In this document: positions 53,617-61,898 of the stretch, piece by piece
Position numbering within the stretch: the first letter of the stretch is position 1
Layout: each line of letters starts with the position of its first letter
Assembly: GCA_022571985.1 (NCBI GenBank)
Contig: JACZWU010000008.1
Coordinates: 1 to 64,000, forward strand
From: Candidatus Zixiibacteriota bacterium
GTDB taxonomy: Bacteria > Zixibacteria > MSB-5A5 > GN15 > FEB-12
Reading direction: 5' to 3'
DNA length: 64,000 nucleotides
Made by a program: the position numbers and the translations under genes
Notes under the pieces: generated by a model
The model's input: only the letters and a program-made list of their open reading frames with translations
What the model was told of the DNA's origin: nothing
Databases searched by the model: none

Positions 53617-54231
53617 ATGGATTCAAAACAGACTTGGTATGGATACTATTTTAAGCTGGAGCAGGTAAACAAATTCTTAAGCAGTCTAAGCGAGACGGCA
53701 TTTCGGCGCACCAAGGTACATGAGTTATTCATAACATGGGTTGTCGCTCGGTTTCTTCAGTTCCAAAAGAAGAGCGAGCACGTTATAGGATTTCCGGTTC
53801 TTGAAGAACGCGAGGGTTTGGTTCTATCAGACTTTCTAAATAATGATATTGTACTGGATAATGACAATTTCGATACTGTTATTACCGACATTAGTGATCT
53901 GAAGACCCCTATCCGGCTTCAGATCAAGCGGTATACATGGGTCAAGGATGCCAACACCGAAGACTTCTATAAATTTATGTGTAAGAAAGTGCGAAGATAT
54001 GGTTCCGCTCCTGAAATCAATTTAGTTTTTCACATTCATCAGAAAAATATGAAGTTTAATTTTCCGAAATTTGGTAAGCTACTCAAAGGAGAAAATTTTG
54101 GAGTCGGAAGCATTATTGCATTCTCTGCTACACAACTTAAACAGAAGTGCTTCTTGTTCGAAATCTTTCCCAATTATACAGGTGTTTTATGGTATCCGGT
54201 GGCAAAAGACGTCCAGAACCAGAACGACTAA
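53617..54231 (+). CDS. Putative PD-(D/E)XK nuclease-like protein, cassette gene 1
   Basis: The start is the ATG at 53617, behind GGAAG; a TTG 24 bases upstream is too close to the promoter. The 204-residue protein has FDTVITDISDLKTPIRLQIK, where D...QIK resembles the restriction nuclease-like fold (D-(x)n-(E/Q)xK). It also begins with a helical region similar to DUF4365-like proteins. The 3' end overlaps gene 2 by 43 bases in another frame. It is likely part of a defence system together with genes 2-4. Confidence 0.5.
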   Translation: MDSKQTWYGYYFKLEQVNKFLSSLSETAFRRTKVHELFITWVVARFLQFQKKSEHVIGFPVLEEREGLVLSDFLNNDIVLDNDNFDTVITDISDLKTPIRLQIKRYTWVKDANTEDFYKFMCKKVRRYGSAPEINLVFHIHQKNMKFNFPKFGKLLKGENFGVGSIIAFSATQLKQKCFLFEIFPNYTGVLWYPVAKDVQNQND

Positions 54232-54638
54232 AACGTGGCAAGGGCTTCCACAAGAAGATCCAAGCACAATGGGAGTCAGAAGCTGAAGGTAGTGTTTTCT
54301 CGGAAAGGTGGGTTATCAAGAAAACTGGCCGAAACGGAAGAGTTGACATATTTGTAAACGACGATGATCCTGATGGATGCATAGCAATAGTGGAGATCAA
54401 AGCATCTGATTGGGACATAATGACTAAACAGGCAGTGATGCGAAATATAAGAAGGCAGATCAGACAAGTGTGGGGGTATATTGAATCTCAGATCGATGGT
54501 GAGAATTATGTATCGACGGGAGAGCGCAAGAGCGTGAGTCCGGGTATCCTGTTTCCAACAAAGCCAAAGGATGTAGAGCGATTAAAGTTAATTGAGAGGC
54601 TGTTCATTGAAGAGGGCATAGTCGTTGTTTGGCGGTGA
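54189..54638 (+). CDS. Putative PD-(D/E)XK nuclease, cassette gene 2
   Basis: The ATG at 54189 is preferred over one at 54147 because AGG lies nearby and the overlap is smaller; the product is 149 residues. It contains GRNGRVDIFVNDDDPDGCIA followed by IVEIKASDWD: the VD...EIK arrangement is the PD-(D/E)XK nuclease core. No helix-turn-helix is obvious. It overlaps gene 1 by 43 bases and is followed after 161 bases by the ATPase gene. Confidence 0.6.
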   Translation: MVSGGKRRPEPERLKRGKGFHKKIQAQWESEAEGSVFSERWVIKKTGRNGRVDIFVNDDDPDGCIAIVEIKASDWDIMTKQAVMRNIRRQIRQVWGYIESQIDGENYVSTGERKSVSPGILFPTKPKDVERLKLIERLFIEEGIVVVWR

Positions 54639-54799
54639 GCGTTCAATTGATAGTGTCGCATATACGAGAGGGTCGGTGGCTGACGCTAATTGCATGGCAT
54701 CCGGACAGGATTCCTTTAATATTGACTTTTCTGTTATGTGGCCCCATCTTTTATTAACTGAACTATTTTGGAGTTACAGCTTATCGACTGCGTAGTAAC

Positions 54800-56254
54800 G
54801 TGGAGCGAATCGAGCTTACTAATATTATGATTGACTTTCTTGAACTGTTGTCAGACTACCCTCTCCAAATTGCTGTCATTGCATCAATTATCGGTGCGTA
54901 TCTGTGGCCTATCATTGGTAGATTTATACGGAATTTGTTTGTTCGGATACGATACCCCAACGTGAAGAGGGGATATTGCTCTGAAAACCTTCGCATTGAA
55001 AGTTTTTCGAGCGTAGCATTTGAGAGAAATGGCGATCCAATTCTGCTTGAAAGGATGTGGATAAGAAACTTCAAAAACATTTCCGACATTGATTTGCTTT
55101 TCACAGAAGAATCTCAACTGGAGGGCAATTGGTCTTGTATTGCTGGGATAAATGGAGCTGGAAAGACTACTGTTTTGCAGGCCATATCTATTATACTCAT
55201 GGGTGAGAGACTTGTCACCGAACTTGGTCGAGAACGTTTAAGAAGATTTCTACGTCGGCACAAAGGAGCGACACACAAGGCCGAGATCGAAGCCGTGGTT
55301 CGACAAGGCAATAGGCGGTGCAGGTTATATCTTCCCCTCGATGAAAACGGAGTAGACAATTCGAAACTTCTGTCTCACAAAGATTATCATCTAATGAGTA
55401 CTGTGTGGAAGTTGCTCGGTGATCAATTAGTAGTCTCCTACGGTGCATCTCGCAGCTTGTCGGATTCGCTGGATAATCGATACTCGAATGTAAGTAGAGC
55501 AGTCCAGCGTCATATGACATTGTTTGACCCTTTGTCTCAGATTGCGAACGTTGAGGCTGTAATAGGAGAAAAAAGTGAAATATCTGTAAAAGTCGTCCGA
55601 GTATTGAGCAATTTGATTAGAGAGACACTAAGCGATAAAAGCATTGGACTATTACCGGTCATCAGAGATTCAGGCATCACGTTCAAGCAACGAACTGCAT
55701 CTGTGCAAGCGATCGATTTACCTGATGGATATAAATCAACATTAGCGTGGTTCGCTGACATGTGCTCCACTTGGATTTCAGCCACCGTTCCTTCAGGAAG
55801 AAAAGGAGATGATCCGCGAGCGATAACCGGAATAGTCCTCGTAGATGAAATAGGACTTCACTTTCATCCCAGCTTGGAGCGTTCGATAATATCAATGCTT
55901 CGACGAGTTTTGCCGAACGTACAGTTCATAGTCACCACTCACTCACCCTTAGTGTTGTCCAGCTTTGATAGATCAGAGATCATCCTTTTTGACAAAGATG
56001 CTGATGGTGGTCTAAGGTATCTCGATAGACAGATTTTTGGCTTCACAACGAATGAAGTCTACGAATGGCTGATGGGTACAATACCCCAAAGTCAGGTTAT
56101 GGAGGAATTGCTTAGAACGCGCGATGAAGACTCATCTGTGTACTTATACCAGAGTCCACAAACAAATGAGCTCGAAGCAACAGAAATTCAGAACAGACGT
56201 AGGCAGTTGCTGAGAGAACTGGGCTTATTCAAGGGAAAGTATGAGAAGAATTAG
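54800..56254 (+). CDS. Septu-like (PtuA-type) ATPase with N-terminal membrane segment
   Basis: The 484-residue protein has a hydrophobic segment at residues 21-40 (PLQIAVIASIIGAYLWPIIG), followed by an ABC/SMC-type ATPase of the AAA_15/AAA_21 kind: Walker A AGINGAGKTT (about 115-124), signature-like LPDGYKSTLAWF, Walker B IVLVDEIGLHFHPS and the switch histidine in VTTHSPLVL. In Septu systems such an ATPase (PtuA) acts with an HNH nuclease (PtuB), here encoded next with a 14-base overlap. A membrane anchor is not typical for PtuA. The GTG start at 54800 is not supported by a strong binding site. Confidence 0.72.
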   Translation: MERIELTNIMIDFLELLSDYPLQIAVIASIIGAYLWPIIGRFIRNLFVRIRYPNVKRGYCSENLRIESFSSVAFERNGDPILLERMWIRNFKNISDIDLLFTEESQLEGNWSCIAGINGAGKTTVLQAISIILMGERLVTELGRERLRRFLRRHKGATHKAEIEAVVRQGNRRCRLYLPLDENGVDNSKLLSHKDYHLMSTVWKLLGDQLVVSYGASRSLSDSLDNRYSNVSRAVQRHMTLFDPLSQIANVEAVIGEKSEISVKVVRVLSNLIRETLSDKSIGLLPVIRDSGITFKQRTASVQAIDLPDGYKSTLAWFADMCSTWISATVPSGRKGDDPRAITGIVLVDEIGLHFHPSLERSIISMLRRVLPNVQFIVTTHSPLVLSSFDRSEIILFDKDADGGLRYLDRQIFGFTTNEVYEWLMGTIPQSQVMEELLRTRDEDSSVYLYQSPQTNELEATEIQNRRRQLLRELGLFKGKYEKN

Positions 56255-57209
56255 ACGGCTACGAGCGACTATTCATTCCCTTGAGCAGTTTGAGAATGCA
56301 ATCATACAAGAATATCTTGCAGTTCCCACAGAATTCAAACCAGTGTATAGGTCCAATCGATGGAGAACTTCAGAAATTTTGGGCAGTCTATTAGCGAGTC
56401 ACGGTCGCTCCTGCGCCTATTGTCAAGGTACACTTACGCAAAGTGATAGGGGAGATGTTGAGCATTTTCGACCAAAGTCTCACTACTGGTGGTTGACCTA
56501 CAATATACGCAATTATCTTATTAGTTGTGCAAGGTGCAACCGAGTCAGGAAAGGTGATAGATTTCCTTTGGCCGATGGCGTGCCTAACTATGATTTCTCA
56601 CGTAGAAGCGAGCTCAAAGAAGAACCCAGACTGCTCGCAGATCCTTACACCGATGAAGTCGAAAGGTTGTACGGGGCTGTAGTTGATGATACGCTTATCT
56701 TAGTCTTACCACTTGTTACAACATCTGACGACGATAATTCTATGAGAATTAGTGAGTACACAAAGGATTTCTTTGATTTCAATACAAATGGATTGCTTGT
56801 TAAAGAGCGCACTGACACAGTTTTCAAAGCTTTAGGTGCAATGAAGAGACTAAGGCAGGGAGATCTTACAGCAGAAACTGACATAACAAGGCTTGCAAAC
56901 AGGTATTCACCTCATGGCATTGCTGTTCGCCAAATACTTATGCCAAAGTACGATGCTCAATTGCCTTCTGAAGCCGCTCAAGTAGACTGGTTCGTGGACG
57001 ATACGATTGTAGAAATGAAGATGCTGGACAGAATTATTGCCGTTAATACAAACGCAAAAGACGCACGTTTTTTGAAGGAAATTAATGGTTGGGCTCTTGC
57101 TACGCTTTGGCATAATTCGCCGGCCGACAATTTAGAGGCGATCGAGAGAAAACTCAACAACGAAAACTACTCAGACTATGTTGAGCAATTCCAACGATTA
57201 CTCTCTTAA
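56241..57209 (+). CDS. HNH nuclease, PtuB-like partner of the ATPase
   Basis: The 322-residue protein has an HNH nuclease domain with zinc-binding pairs: CAYC at residues 58-61 and CARC at 96-99, with GDVEHFRPKSHYWWLTYNI between them; EH near 74-75 and N100 fit the HNH core. AGGG precedes the ATG, which overlaps the ATPase gene. PtuB is the effector of Septu-type antiphage systems and cuts nucleic acid when PtuA senses infection. The longer C-terminal half (about 115-322) is not recognised. Confidence 0.75.
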   Translation: MRRIRRLRATIHSLEQFENAIIQEYLAVPTEFKPVYRSNRWRTSEILGSLLASHGRSCAYCQGTLTQSDRGDVEHFRPKSHYWWLTYNIRNYLISCARCNRVRKGDRFPLADGVPNYDFSRRSELKEEPRLLADPYTDEVERLYGAVVDDTLILVLPLVTTSDDDNSMRISEYTKDFFDFNTNGLLVKERTDTVFKALGAMKRLRQGDLTAETDITRLANRYSPHGIAVRQILMPKYDAQLPSEAAQVDWFVDDTIVEMKMLDRIIAVNTNAKDARFLKEINGWALATLWHNSPADNLEAIERKLNNENYSDYVEQFQRLLS

Positions 57210-57342
57210 GGGCTGAGATGCCAAACTGCGAGTTCGAGCGTCCAGTCAAGCTCAGTTGTAAGCGGTTTAATAACTTGCGGTTATGATTGGCTCCCCTAAC
57301 AGGACTCGAACTTTCATGCAGTGATTACATACTATGAACTCC

Positions 57343-57551
57343 TTTTCTACCATTTTTCTACCAAGCGTAGCCAAAGCAGCAGAAAAAGCGGAGCAACACC
57401 AGCCAAGCTGATTCTCGTAAGTCGTTGAGAGTCATACCTGTTGTTATCTGGTGTTACCCCGTGTTAGGTACATTGAACGGGCTCATAACCCGAAGGTCGC
57501 GGGTTCCTTTCGTTTCACTCGAGACTATAGCAAATCCTCCCCCCGCTACCA
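57343..57551 (+). repeat. Attachment-type repeat R4, variant TTTTCTACCA
   Basis: Two TTTTCTACCA repeats (57343-57352 and 57354-57363), a diverged hairpin AACACCAG/CTGGTGTT (57395-57402, 57448-57455), and a tRNA 3' half from 57479 (GGGCTCATAACCCGAAGGTC) whose T-loop is interrupted by about 25 bases (CTTTCGTTTCACTCGAGAC...). It closes the fourth element. Confidence 0.85.
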
Positions 57552-57655
57552 AGCTTAAACTCCTGAGGTTCAACGACCTCGGGAGTTTCTTTTTGGGTGG
57601 GAATTCCTTCAAATTCCGGATTTTCTAGCAGTTTTCTGGCAAATCTTCCAAAATA
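57541..57655 (-). pseudogene. Integrase 3'-end remnant 2
   Basis: The frame encodes FGRFARKLLENPEFEGIPTQ and then KETPEVVEPQEFKLGSG, homologous to the C-terminus of the 42.5-kb integrase. A stop codon lies just upstream. As in the other two copies, the end of the gene enters the tRNA-derived sequence. It marks the left end of the fifth element. Confidence 0.82.
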
Positions 57656-57675
57656 TTATTATTTCATTTGAAACC

Positions 57676-57704
57676 TTGACAAATATTTGGCGTATTAGTA
57701 TCAT
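57676..57704 (+). promoter_or_regulatory. Sigma-70-like promoter of the PadR-family gene
   Basis: TTGACA at 57676-57681 and TATCAT at 57699-57704 with a 17-base spacer. It lies directly upstream of the palindrome described next. Confidence 0.65.
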
Positions 57705-57721
57705 ATTGGTATTATACCAAT
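57705..57721 (+). promoter_or_regulatory. Palindromic operator candidate ATTGGTA-TTA-TACCAAT
   Basis: A perfect seven-base inverted repeat with a three-base spacer follows the -10 box and covers the likely transcription start. Autoregulation by the downstream PadR-family protein is a reasonable inference. Confidence 0.6.
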
Positions 57722-57749
57722 GGCATAATACTTGGAGATTGAAAGAAAT

Positions 57750-58124
57750 ATGAATTTAGATACCGAATACCTGAATCAGCTCTTACATACGTGGGAAGAA
57801 ACATACAAAAAAGGACAATTGACTCTTTGGCTTTTATTAGCATTAAGAGACTCACCCAAATATATGGGTGATGTAAGGGAATTTATACAGGTCAATACAA
57901 GTGGCATTATTACTTGCGAAGAACAGAGTGTGTATAGAGCATTACGAAAATTTTATGATTTGGAAATTGTGGATTTTGAAATGCGTGATGGCAAGAGCGG
58001 CCCCTCTCGCAAATACTATTTTCTAACAGAATTAGGTCAAAAGTTATTAAGAACATTTATCAAAAGAAATATTAAGATCATGTATACAAATAAAATTTCA
58101 CATTTATTCTCAGATAAGGGTTAA
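57750..58124 (+). CDS. PadR-family transcriptional regulator
   Basis: The 124-residue protein has a PadR-like winged helix: LTLWLLLALRDSPKYMGDVR, EEQSVYRALRKFYDLEIVDF, then RKYYFLTELGQKLLRTF. It starts at the ATG at 57750; an earlier TTG at 57732 is less likely. It lies in a three-gene plus-strand set with a small membrane protein (five-base gap) and a beta-lactamase-fold protein, and may regulate them through the upstream palindrome. Confidence 0.8.
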   Translation: MNLDTEYLNQLLHTWEETYKKGQLTLWLLLALRDSPKYMGDVREFIQVNTSGIITCEEQSVYRALRKFYDLEIVDFEMRDGKSGPSRKYYFLTELGQKLLRTFIKRNIKIMYTNKISHLFSDKG

Positions 58125-58128
58125 ATTT

Positions 58129-58548
58129 ATGCTTAAATTATCAAAAAACCTCATATTTTTTGGAGTACTAGTTTTTATTTACTCATTAGTATTCAATCAT
58201 TTTTATGGGTTACATGTTACAGCGGATCAATGGCTAAATGTTGCACGAGTTGCGGCGATCTACGGTTGCAGTATTTTTATCACCGGATTAATTCTAGGTA
58301 TTAAAGATCCGGTGAAAGACTCAAGGTTTGATCAAGGATTTCAATATCATTTAGTTACATTTATAGTTGTCAATATAACACATCTCCTATGGCCTCTTGT
58401 TGTACATTCAGAAATAGAAAGTTCTGTTCAAATCGGTGTGCTTGCTCGAGTTTTATCGGTAGCCGCATGGGGCGTGGGATTATTGGTTCATTATTTGTTA
58501 ACTAGAAAAACTATCAAAGGTATCCCGCGTGATAAAGTATTTGATTAG
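58129..58548 (+). CDS. Small integral membrane protein
   Basis: The 139-residue protein has four hydrophobic segments (about 6-25, 38-56, 82-100 and 110-130). It starts four bases after the PadR gene, a common arrangement in which PadR-type proteins regulate a membrane protein. I do not recognise a specific family. Confidence 0.6.
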   Translation: MLKLSKNLIFFGVLVFIYSLVFNHFYGLHVTADQWLNVARVAAIYGCSIFITGLILGIKDPVKDSRFDQGFQYHLVTFIVVNITHLLWPLVVHSEIESSVQIGVLARVLSVAAWGVGLLVHYLLTRKTIKGIPRDKVFD

Positions 58549-58789
58549 CCAATGAATAAACAAATAGTCTGCTTTATGAAGTATTCTCAATAAGTAGAAT
58601 CTCGAGGATTCTGCCAACAATCTGACCGACTCGATTTGCTATCGTAACTGTCGGCAACCAATAGTGATACGTTTTTGTCAAAATGTATGATGGAGAGCTA
58701 TGTGCAGTTTAAAAGTAGGTAAAAGAATAATTACATGCAACTTGTATAGAAGTTACAAGTTAAACAAATAGTAAATGAAAGGATTTATT

Positions 58790-60556
58790 ATGTTACGTTT
58801 CGACATTCACAAATTAGCAAGATTCATTGTTTGCATGTCTGCATTGGGGATGAGTGTTGCCTGTTTCGCTCAAAGTAAGCAAACCTCGCCAAGCATTAAA
58901 CTTGACGACTATTTCACGAAATTCGAATCTCACGGATTCTCTGGCTCAGTTTTGGTAGTAAGAGATGATATTATTCAATTGAAAAAGGGTTATGGGTTTT
59001 CAGACCATAATAAGGGAATTCCCGTTACAGTTAAAACAGCCTTCTCTATCGGTTCACTGACAAAACAATTTACCGCCTCTGCGATATTGCGTCTCGAGGA
59101 AGCTGGACTGTTAAGCGTTTCTGATTCGATTAGTCACTACCTCGACTTTATTCCAGAGGATAAATCCCAGGTGACTATTCATCAACTACTCAATCACACA
59201 TCCGGCATTGAAAGTGATTATTGGGACGGCAATCCGGAATTGTCTGAGCAAGAATATCTTGCGATGGTATTGTCGAAAGAACTTATCAATGTTCCCGGAG
59301 AAAAATACAGGTATTCCAATATCGGTTACCATTTGCTCAAAGAGATTATTGAGAACGTAGCGCAAGAAGATTATGAAAATTACTTGAAAAACACTTTCTT
59401 TGATCCTCTTGGAATGGAAAATACCGGTTTTTCGCTACCTCAGTGGAGTGATGGGCAGCTGGCACATTACCAGGACTGGACTACAAACGCCTGGGGAGTG
59501 GACGTTGAAATTCCAACGCAGCGGCCAGTGTATTTTCACCCAGAAGGATCAGGCGGTTTACTTTCAACCATTAATGACCTCTACCTCTGGCATCAAGCGC
59601 TCATGGGCGGAAAAGTACTGCAAGAATCATCGCTAAAGAAAATGTTCACTCCCTATCAAAATCACTATGGATACGCGTGGAACATAAGCACGACAATTCG
59701 CGGTACAACGCTCCACTATCATGGCGGAACAGATTACGACATGGGAACAACTGCAGGTATCTACCATTATCCGGACGATAACACCATGGTAGTGTTTCTG
59801 AGCAACACAAATCTAAGCCGGACAGTCACTCACGAGTATTTGATGAACCAGATTGAGGGGATCTTGTTTGACGGTGAAGTCGCAATGCCACCGGCTTCAA
59901 CATCACGATTATCAAAGGAGAATCATCCAATGACAGGAACATACTTATTGCCTTCTGGTGACTCTTTGAAAGTTGTAGAAAGGCGAGGACACATAAGAGT
60001 TATTTCAGAGGATGAAAATGGCACTATGATACTTCGATTCCCGGAAAGCGGAGTTACTCCCAACCCTTCCGAATACGACAATCTATTCGATTCAATATTT
60101 AGTGCTATTGATACTGGCAATATTGAGCCGTTGCGCTCTGCACTATGGACAGTAGTAAATTTTGATTCATATAGTAAACTAATAGTCGGTGCATGGAGTT
60201 ATTACAAGCAAACTTTCGGAGAATTCAAAGGTGCTCGTATTGTTCATCAACGTTCATTTGTATTTCAAGATCGATCTGAAGAATGGTCTTTCGTTTTGTT
60301 TGATTTTGAAAATGGAAAAGCAATCATACGGGCAATGCTTGATCAAGAAGGGAAAGTGTATTTTAAGCGAGTACCTATTCTAGAACATTTCGAAATGACA
60401 CTAGGTTATTTTTCTGGAACCGTGTTTACTTCATGGGACTGCTTTCTCGCTGGTAGTTCAAAATTCGAATTCAAAACAGGACAACAGGGTGAACCTGATC
60501 TGCTTGAGATCACAAAAGGAAAAGCAAAGCTGGTCGCCAAATTAATTGAAAAATAA
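58790..60556 (+). CDS. Beta-lactamase-fold serine hydrolase (class C-like), secreted
   Basis: The start is the ATG at 58790, six bases behind AAAGGA; this gives 588 residues with a signal peptide (LARFIVCMSALGMSVACFAQ). It has the penicillin-binding protein/AmpC motifs: SIGSLTKQF (SxxK, nucleophile serine), YRYSNIGYHLL (YxN) and HYHGGTDYD (HxG in place of KTG). The C-terminal 200 residues are an extra domain. Such proteins are often esterases or D-amino peptidases; drug resistance should not be assumed. Confidence 0.85.
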   Translation: MLRFDIHKLARFIVCMSALGMSVACFAQSKQTSPSIKLDDYFTKFESHGFSGSVLVVRDDIIQLKKGYGFSDHNKGIPVTVKTAFSIGSLTKQFTASAILRLEEAGLLSVSDSISHYLDFIPEDKSQVTIHQLLNHTSGIESDYWDGNPELSEQEYLAMVLSKELINVPGEKYRYSNIGYHLLKEIIENVAQEDYENYLKNTFFDPLGMENTGFSLPQWSDGQLAHYQDWTTNAWGVDVEIPTQRPVYFHPEGSGGLLSTINDLYLWHQALMGGKVLQESSLKKMFTPYQNHYGYAWNISTTIRGTTLHYHGGTDYDMGTTAGIYHYPDDNTMVVFLSNTNLSRTVTHEYLMNQIEGILFDGEVAMPPASTSRLSKENHPMTGTYLLPSGDSLKVVERRGHIRVISEDENGTMILRFPESGVTPNPSEYDNLFDSIFSAIDTGNIEPLRSALWTVVNFDSYSKLIVGAWSYYKQTFGEFKGARIVHQRSFVFQDRSEEWSFVLFDFENGKAIIRAMLDQEGKVYFKRVPILEHFEMTLGYFSGTVFTSWDCFLAGSSKFEFKTGQQGEPDLLEITKGKAKLVAKLIEK

Positions 60557-60566
60557 GTCTAACTCA

Positions 60567-60716
60567 TTCTAGCCTTTTTTATAATAGAGTCAGCAAGTAC
60601 AACAGATAAAAATGGAAAACACCAAACACTGTGTTCCCCTTAAGTAATTGCTATTACTACAGGTTGGTGTCTGGTGTTCTCTGTTGTTCGGACAACTGAG
60701 CAAGCTCATAACCCAC
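60567..60716 (+). repeat. Attachment-type repeat R5, truncated tRNA copy
   Basis: It contains TTCTAGCC (60567-60574), hairpin AACACCAAACACT/GGTGTCTGGTGTT (60618-60630, 60666-60678) and a stub of the tRNA, AGCTCATAACCC, ending at 60716. The TTCTAGC variant matches the left end of the same element (TTTTCTAGCA at 57621-57630). Confidence 0.82.
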
Positions 60717-60806
60717 CCTCTATCTTGACTTTATCGATGACATGACTAAATTAACAAAAATCACAATCAACAAAGCTCATATTCTGAAGGAAAAGGAACT
60801 ATTCGC

Positions 60807-61520
60807 ATGAAGCGCAGTAAGTTTTTTCTTATCATGTCGGTTATCTTTTTGGCGGTTGTCCTGGTCGGTTTTACGCGGTCTCTTTATTTGAGTTCGTATT
60901 TTGAGTTTCCGGAATTGCCAGTCCACTTGATTCTGCACGGCATTGTATTAACCATCTGGTTTTTACTAGCCGCCGTACAACCGATTCTAATCGCCACAAA
61001 TAAAACAAAGACGCACAAAAAGCTCGGGTTGACAGGCTATAGTATGATTGTGGCAGTGGTCGCGGTGAGTTTATTAACTTTGGTTATTCGTGATATACCG
61101 ACGATTGATGAATTCCCCGGACGTTCAAGTGGAAACTTACTTTCACTATTCATATTTTCTTTCTGTGCGATATTGGGGTTGAGATTTAGAAGTAAGCCAG
61201 CTATGCACAAGCGGCTGATGATTCTGGCATCCATACCTATACTTGCTCCGGCGACAGACAGAGTTATACGAATCCCGGTGTTGAATGATTTTTTTGGCAA
61301 GATATTATTCTGGTTTCCAGGGCCTCCCGAAATAGCCTTTGCGACTATTTTCTTTCTCGGAATGATTATCGCTGTTGTTGTTAACGACCTGATCTCAGAA
61401 AAGAGAGTCCATGCAGGTACATTATGGGGGCTGGGTATAATATTTATAGTCGCGCCAGCTGCTACTGCTGCTTTAACGCTCAGCGGCGCCTGGGCAGCCT
61501 TGGTACGGCTGGTCGTGTAA
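60807..61520 (+). CDS. Polytopic membrane protein of unknown function
   Basis: The 237-residue protein has seven predicted membrane segments; HLILHGIVLTIWFLLAAVQP and KTHKKLGLTGYSMIVAVVAV place histidines at membrane borders, a pattern of small membrane proteins that may bind heme or metal. AAGGAAAAGG precedes the ATG. The last 24 codons are almost duplicated at 62964-63042. Function not known. Confidence 0.65.
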   Translation: MKRSKFFLIMSVIFLAVVLVGFTRSLYLSSYFEFPELPVHLILHGIVLTIWFLLAAVQPILIATNKTKTHKKLGLTGYSMIVAVVAVSLLTLVIRDIPTIDEFPGRSSGNLLSLFIFSFCAILGLRFRSKPAMHKRLMILASIPILAPATDRVIRIPVLNDFFGKILFWFPGPPEIAFATIFFLGMIIAVVVNDLISEKRVHAGTLWGLGIIFIVAPAATAALTLSGAWAALVRLVV

Positions 61521-61898
61521 ATGCCATTGATAGCACATATTTTTTAGCAAGAAACCCACCGCAAGCGGATGGGCCACCAACCCTATTGAAGTGCTCTTTT
61601 GTCCACGAAAAATTCACTTTCTAAAAAAATATTTCATAGAGTCTTTGTGTTTAAGAAAAAGGGAAAGATTTTGGTCCTACCCTAATGTCATAACCTTGTA
61701 TGCCGGGTTTAACTTTAGTACTTAGGAAGTTCATCATTATTCCACATCTCTAGTTTGATCTTGATGGATTCATCCGATTGGATCTCCCAAATAACAAGAT
61801 ATTTTCCGGTATCAGTAATTGGATAAGGTGGACCAGACGCCGATTCTTACCGGGCGTCCGTTAATGAAACACTAATTTTAGATATCTCGTCTATTCAC
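61521..61898. other. Gene-free stretch with REP palindrome and element-end repeat
   Basis: The region contains CCCACCGCAAGCGGATGGG followed by CCACC at 61555-61578, a REP variant in reverse orientation, and at 61598-61626 the repeat shared with 48793-48824. A degraded frame follows; nothing else is recognised. Confidence 0.55.

Noticed and set aside
58790-60556. Calling the serine hydrolase an antibiotic resistance beta-lactamase
   Set aside because: It has SxxK, YxN and HxG motifs shared by many esterases and peptidases, and an extra C-terminal domain; the fold does not show drug hydrolysis.
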